A stretch of DNA of 64,000 nucleotides from contig NZ_JAJTTF010000002.1 in NCBI RefSeq assembly GCF_021341785.1, positions 62,001 to 126,000 on the forward strand, written 5' to 3'. Shown here piece after piece: positions 60,794 through 64,000 of the stretch. Below the pieces are notes generated by a model that had not been told where the DNA came from, did no database searches, and worked only from the letters and a program-made list of their open reading frames with translations. How positions within the stretch are numbered: position 1 is the first letter of the stretch; every line of letters starts with the position of its first letter. The translations under genes and the position numbers were made by a program. Source of the stretch: Microbacterium sp. Au-Mic1. Its GTDB lineage: Bacteria; Actinomycetota; Actinomycetes; Actinomycetales; Microbacteriaceae.

Positions 60794-62038
60794 ATGACCT
60801 CTTCGCACACCTCGTCCGTCCCCGCCGCTCCGAGCCTGCTCCGCCGGGTGGGGCTGTCCTACTTCGTCATCGCCTTCATCGCCCGTCTTCCGTTCGCGAT
60901 GATGGTCGTCGGCGTGCTGACCGTCGTCGTCGCCGCACGCGAGTCGGTGGCACTCGGCGGGCTCACGTCCGCTGCCGTCGGCATCGGCACCGCCTGCTTC
61001 GGTCCGCTCCTGGGCGCCGCCGCCGACCGCCGCGGGCAGCGGATCGTGCTCGCCGTCGTCGCCGTCGCCAACGCGGTGGCCCTCGTGGGCTTCACCCTCG
61101 TCGTGTACTCCTCGGCCGCCGAGCCGTTCGTGCTGCTGAGCGCTTTCGCGATCGGCGCCACCGCTCCGCAGGTCTCCCCGATGTCGCGGTCGCGCCTGGT
61201 CACGATCATCGCCGAGCGCGTGCCGGCCGAGCGCCGAGCGCGCACCACCTCGTCGACGATGTCGTACGAATCCGCGGCCGATGAGACCGTGTTCGTGTTC
61301 GGCCCGTTCCTGGTCGGCGTGCTGGCCACCGCGATCGCGCCGTGGATGCCGCTCGTGATCGCGGCCGCGCTCATCCTCGTCTTCGTGGGCGCGTTCGCCC
61401 TGCACCCGACCGGTGCGCACGTGTCGGCGCAGCGCGGCGCCGACGGCCGCGCCAGCTCGAAGGTCTCGGAGCTGTTCCGGCCCCGACTGCTCATCGTCGT
61501 GGCGGGCATGCTCGGCGTCGGCGTGTTCTTCGGCGCGATGCTCACCTCGCTCACGGCGTTCATGACCGAGCACGGACGGCCGGAGGAAGCGGGCCTGCTG
61601 TACGGGGCGCTCGGGGTGGGATCCGCGATCCTGGCGCTCAGCGTCGCGTTCCTGCCGGCGCGGTTCAGCCTGCCGGCCCGCTGGCTGCTGTTCGCGGGGA
61701 TCCTGTTCGGGGGCAGCCTGATCCTGCTCGGGGTGAGGGACCCGATGGGCATGCTCGTCGCCCTCGCCGTGATGGGGTGCGGCATCGGCCCGACCCTGGT
61801 CACCCAGTTCAGCCTCGGCGCGGCGTTCGGGCCTGCGGACCGATCGGCCACGGTCATGACGATGCTCGGATCCGCGATGGTCGTCGGGCAGGCCATCGGC
61901 GCAGTGGCGACCGGGCAGGTCGCCGACGCCTCCGGGGCCCAGGCGTCGCTGCTGCTGCCGGTGTTCGCGGCGGGCCTGGTGCTGCTCGCCGGTGTCGTGA
62001 ACGCCGTGCTGGCACGGGGCGGACGCACGGCGTCCTGA
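60794..62038 (+). CDS. MFS transporter
   Basis: A 414-residue permease with 12 predicted membrane segments (e.g. VVGVLTVVVAARESVALGGL; FGPFLVGVLATAIAPWMPLV; LLIVVAGMLGVGVFFGAML). AADRRGQRIVLAVVAVANAV is motif A between segments 2 and 3. It belongs to the actinobacterial MFS exporters of unknown substrate. The Shine-Dalgarno is poor (AGAGA), consistent with control by the upstream leader. It is followed by the trehalose genes with a separate leader. Confidence 0.9.
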   Translation: MTSSHTSSVPAAPSLLRRVGLSYFVIAFIARLPFAMMVVGVLTVVVAARESVALGGLTSAAVGIGTACFGPLLGAAADRRGQRIVLAVVAVANAVALVGFTLVVYSSAAEPFVLLSAFAIGATAPQVSPMSRSRLVTIIAERVPAERRARTTSSTMSYESAADETVFVFGPFLVGVLATAIAPWMPLVIAAALILVFVGAFALHPTGAHVSAQRGADGRASSKVSELFRPRLLIVVAGMLGVGVFFGAMLTSLTAFMTEHGRPEEAGLLYGALGVGSAILALSVAFLPARFSLPARWLLFAGILFGGSLILLGVRDPMGMLVALAVMGCGIGPTLVTQFSLGAAFGPADRSATVMTMLGSAMVVGQAIGAVATGQVADASGAQASLLLPVFAAGLVLLAGVVNAVLARGGRTAS

Positions 62039-62109
62039 CCTGAACGACGTCGGGCCACGCCGGTGACTAGCCTGGAGGAGGCATCCCCGCTGCCGTGAGG
62101 AGCGTTCCC

Positions 62110-63528
62110 ATGACTTCGTCCACCCCCACCGCCTCGTTCGTGATCGTCGCGAATCGGCTGCCGGTCGACCGCGTGCAAGGACCTGACGGCGCCGAGGTCT
62201 GGCGACGCTCTCCGGGTGGTCTCGTCGCCGCGCTCGAACCCGTCATGCAGGCGGTGGACGGCGCCTGGGTCGGCTGGGCGGGTCAGTCCGATCTCGAGCT
62301 CAAGCCGTTCGTCGAGGACGGCATCCTGCTGCTGCCGGTGACGTTGTCCGCGCAGGAGGTCGAGGAGTACTACGAGGGCTTCGCGAACGACACGATCTGG
62401 CCGCTCTATCACGATGTGATCGCGCCACCGCAGTTCCATCGCGAGTGGTGGGACGCCTACGTGCGGGTGAACCGCCGATTCGCCGAGCGGGCGGCGCGCG
62501 CCGTGTCGCAGGGCGGCACGGTCTGGGTGCACGACTACCAGCTGCAGCTCGTGCCGGCCTTCCTGCGTGAACTGCGACCCGACCTCACGATCGGCTACTT
62601 CCATCACATCCCGTTCCCGGCGCACGGGCTGTATGCGCAGCTGCCCTGGCGGGATCAGGTGCTGCAGGGCCTGCTCGGGGCCGATGTCGTCGGCTTCCAG
62701 CGTGCACAGGACGCGACCAACTTCCTCGCCGCCGTGCGCCGCAGGCTGCGTCTCGAGGTGAAGGGATCCACGGTCTCCGTCCCGTGGGGCGGCCCGCGAA
62801 CGACTGTCGCGCGCGCGTTCCCGATCTCGATCGACACCACGCCGTACACCGAGCTCGCGGCCCGCCCCGACGTCCGTGCCCGTGCGGCCGAGATCCGCGA
62901 GGGGCTCGGCAATCCGCGCAAGATCCTGCTCGGTGTCGACCGGCTCGACTACACCAAGGGGATCCGGCACCGCATCAAGGCCTTCGGGGAGCTGCTGGAT
63001 CAGGCCCGGCTCTCGGTCGAAGACGTCACGCTGGTGCAGGTCGCGAGCCCCAGTCGGGAGCGGGTGGACGCCTACGTGCAGCTGCGCGACGAGATAGAGC
63101 TCGCCGTCGCGCGGATCAACGGCGATCGCGACACCATGGAGCACACCGCGATCCGCTACCTGCACCAGGGCTTCCCACGTGAGGAGATGGTCGCCCTCTA
63201 CCTCGCCGCCGATGTGATGCTCGTCACCGCCCTTCGCGACGGCATGAACCTCGTCGCCAAGGAGTACGTCGCCGCCCGCGGAGATCACCGCGGCGTGCTC
63301 GTGCTGAGCGAGTTCACCGGGGCCGCCGACGAACTGCGCCAGGCGATCCTGGTCAACCCGCACGACATCGACGGGCTCAAGGACGCGATCATGCAGGCCG
63401 TCGAGATGCCGCCGCGAGAGCAGGCGCGCCGGATGAGGGCGCTGCGCAAGCGGGTGCTGGAGAACGATGTGAACGCCTGGTCGCGGGACTTCCTCGCGGC
63501 CCTCGAGAACGTACGGAGCGCACGATGA
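62110..63528 (+). CDS. otsA: Alpha,alpha-trehalose-phosphate synthase (UDP/GDP-forming)
   Basis: A 472-residue GT20 enzyme that makes trehalose-6-phosphate from a nucleotide-glucose and glucose-6-phosphate. Blocks in order: FVIVANRLPVDRV, WRRSPGGLVAALEPVM, VWVHDYQLQLVPAFLR, GYFHHIPFPAHGLYAQLPWR, LLGADVVGFQ, LGVDRLDYTKGIRHRIKAF and TALRDGMNLVAKEYVA. GAGGAG lies 8 nt before ATG 62110. Its stop overlaps the otsB start by 4 nt. Trehalose serves as an osmo- and desiccation protectant. Confidence 0.96.
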   Translation: MTSSTPTASFVIVANRLPVDRVQGPDGAEVWRRSPGGLVAALEPVMQAVDGAWVGWAGQSDLELKPFVEDGILLLPVTLSAQEVEEYYEGFANDTIWPLYHDVIAPPQFHREWWDAYVRVNRRFAERAARAVSQGGTVWVHDYQLQLVPAFLRELRPDLTIGYFHHIPFPAHGLYAQLPWRDQVLQGLLGADVVGFQRAQDATNFLAAVRRRLRLEVKGSTVSVPWGGPRTTVARAFPISIDTTPYTELAARPDVRARAAEIREGLGNPRKILLGVDRLDYTKGIRHRIKAFGELLDQARLSVEDVTLVQVASPSRERVDAYVQLRDEIELAVARINGDRDTMEHTAIRYLHQGFPREEMVALYLAADVMLVTALRDGMNLVAKEYVAARGDHRGVLVLSEFTGAADELRQAILVNPHDIDGLKDAIMQAVEMPPREQARRMRALRKRVLENDVNAWSRDFLAALENVRSAR

Positions 63529-64000
63529 CCCGCGACTGGACCGCCGCCGAGACCGATCCCGCTCTCGCCGAGATCGCACGCACCCCGCGCCTGCTGGTCG
63601 CGCTCGACTTCGACGGCACGGTCTCGCCGCACGTGGTCGACCCGATGGCCGCGAGAGCGCTGCCTGCGGCCGTGACCGCGGTGAACCGTCTCGTCGCGCT
63701 GCCGGAGACGTTCGTGGCGTACGCGTCCGGTCGGAGCCTGCACGACCTGCGCGAGATCACGGAGCACCAGGACGGATCCCGGATTCTGCTCGCCGGATCC
63801 CACGGGGCGCAGTTCTGGTTCCCTGACACCGGGGAGGAGACCGACCTCTCCACCGAGCCTGCCGACCGTGCCGAGATCATCGACGAGATGCGTGCGCTGA
63901 TCGGGGATCTGGACGGCGTCGTGCACGAGCCGAAGACGTTCGGCTTCGGCGTGCACACCCGCACCGCGACCCCCGGACAGGAGGAGCTGGCCTTCGTGCG
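63525..64000 (+). CDS. otsB: Trehalose-phosphatase (partial, cut by window end)
   Basis: The first 158 codons of a HAD-superfamily phosphatase that removes phosphate from trehalose-6-phosphate. The HAD nucleophile motif is ALDFDGTVSPHV (about residues 26-37), and VAYASGRSLHDLREI and LLAGSHGAQFWF follow. The ATG at 63525 overlaps the otsA stop (ATGA), so synthesis and dephosphorylation are coupled. The frame stays open to base 64000; the C-terminal part lies outside the window. Confidence 0.93.
   Translation, partial: MTRDWTAAETDPALAEIARTPRLLVALDFDGTVSPHVVDPMAARALPAAVTAVNRLVALPETFVAYASGRSLHDLREITEHQDGSRILLAGSHGAQFWFPDTGEETDLSTEPADRAEIIDEMRALIGDLDGVVHEPKTFGFGVHTRTATPGQEELAFV

Noticed and set aside
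60859..63579. A 906-codon minus-strand frame opposite the MFS and otsA genes
   Set aside because: It covers two recognisable genes in antisense and has no motifs or start signal.

Overview
The window is a dense, very high-GC stretch of actinobacterial chromosome. The most likely source is a Microbacterium or close Microbacteriaceae relative. Support comes from the gene order clgR / DUF3046 / recA / recX / miaB / miaA, a tmRNA with an actinobacterial tag, a TTG-started pnp, an LPxTG surface protein, DUF5302 and DUF4395 proteins, and about 20 genes with a TANNNT -10 box 6-7 nt before the start codon (leaderless transcripts). There is no rRNA, insertion sequence, prophage or CRISPR array, and no gap without a gene exceeds 300 bases.

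Layout. 1-6.8 kb: tail of an unknown gene, DUF5302, a fused glycosyltransferase/GDSL hydrolase, pnp, a catalytically degenerate aldo/keto reductase and a histidine phosphatase. 6.8-12 kb: a symmetrical palindromic repeat, a pyrimidine-dimer glycosylase/GNAT pair, dapB coupled to a large AfsR-type regulator. 12-16 kb: a DrrAB-type ABC exporter, a small membrane protein, OsmC, and a thioredoxin/DUF4395 pair. 16-22 kb: thyA-folA, an SDR, a NUDIX hydrolase, an orphan EF-Tu domain-2 protein, dapA and RNase J. 22-32 kb: ftsK-pgsA-cinA-clgR-DUF3046-recA-recX-miaB-miaA-GNAT, a DNA repair/cell division/tRNA modification block with a LexA box before recA. 32-38 kb: a LuxR-type ATPase regulator coupled to a DUF4242 protein, then a ClgR/PopR-like regulator tail-to-tail with two clpP paralogues, then dapF. 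38-44 kb: a methyltransferase, hflX, an LPxTG protein, a SIMPL protein, a small secreted protein and tmRNA. 44-50.7 kb: HutD, a YciI-like protein, and a TPR / PP2C phosphatase / lipoprotein / HisN group, then tRNA-Lys(CTT). 50.7-56 kb: an AraC regulator with a Tat-secreted protein, three uncharacterised proteins, and MarR + MFS. 56-60 kb: IclR regulator divergent from a 3-oxoacid CoA-transferase (two subunits) and thiolase. 60-64 kb: an MFS exporter with a probable leader peptide, then otsA-otsB (trehalose), cut by the window edge.

How the genes work together. Three lysine/diaminopimelate genes (dapB, dapA, dapF) sit apart, supplying cell-wall DAP and lysine. RNA turnover is represented by PNPase and RNase J. 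Protein quality control links ClgR, a second ClgR-like regulator, an accessory ClpP pair and tmRNA; the second regulator ends in the same ALAA tetrapeptide as the tmRNA tag, which suggests that it is itself a ClpP substrate. ScoAB plus thiolase would convert acetoacetate to acetyl-CoA under IclR control. Most functional calls rest on family motifs read from the translated sequence; no database search was possible.
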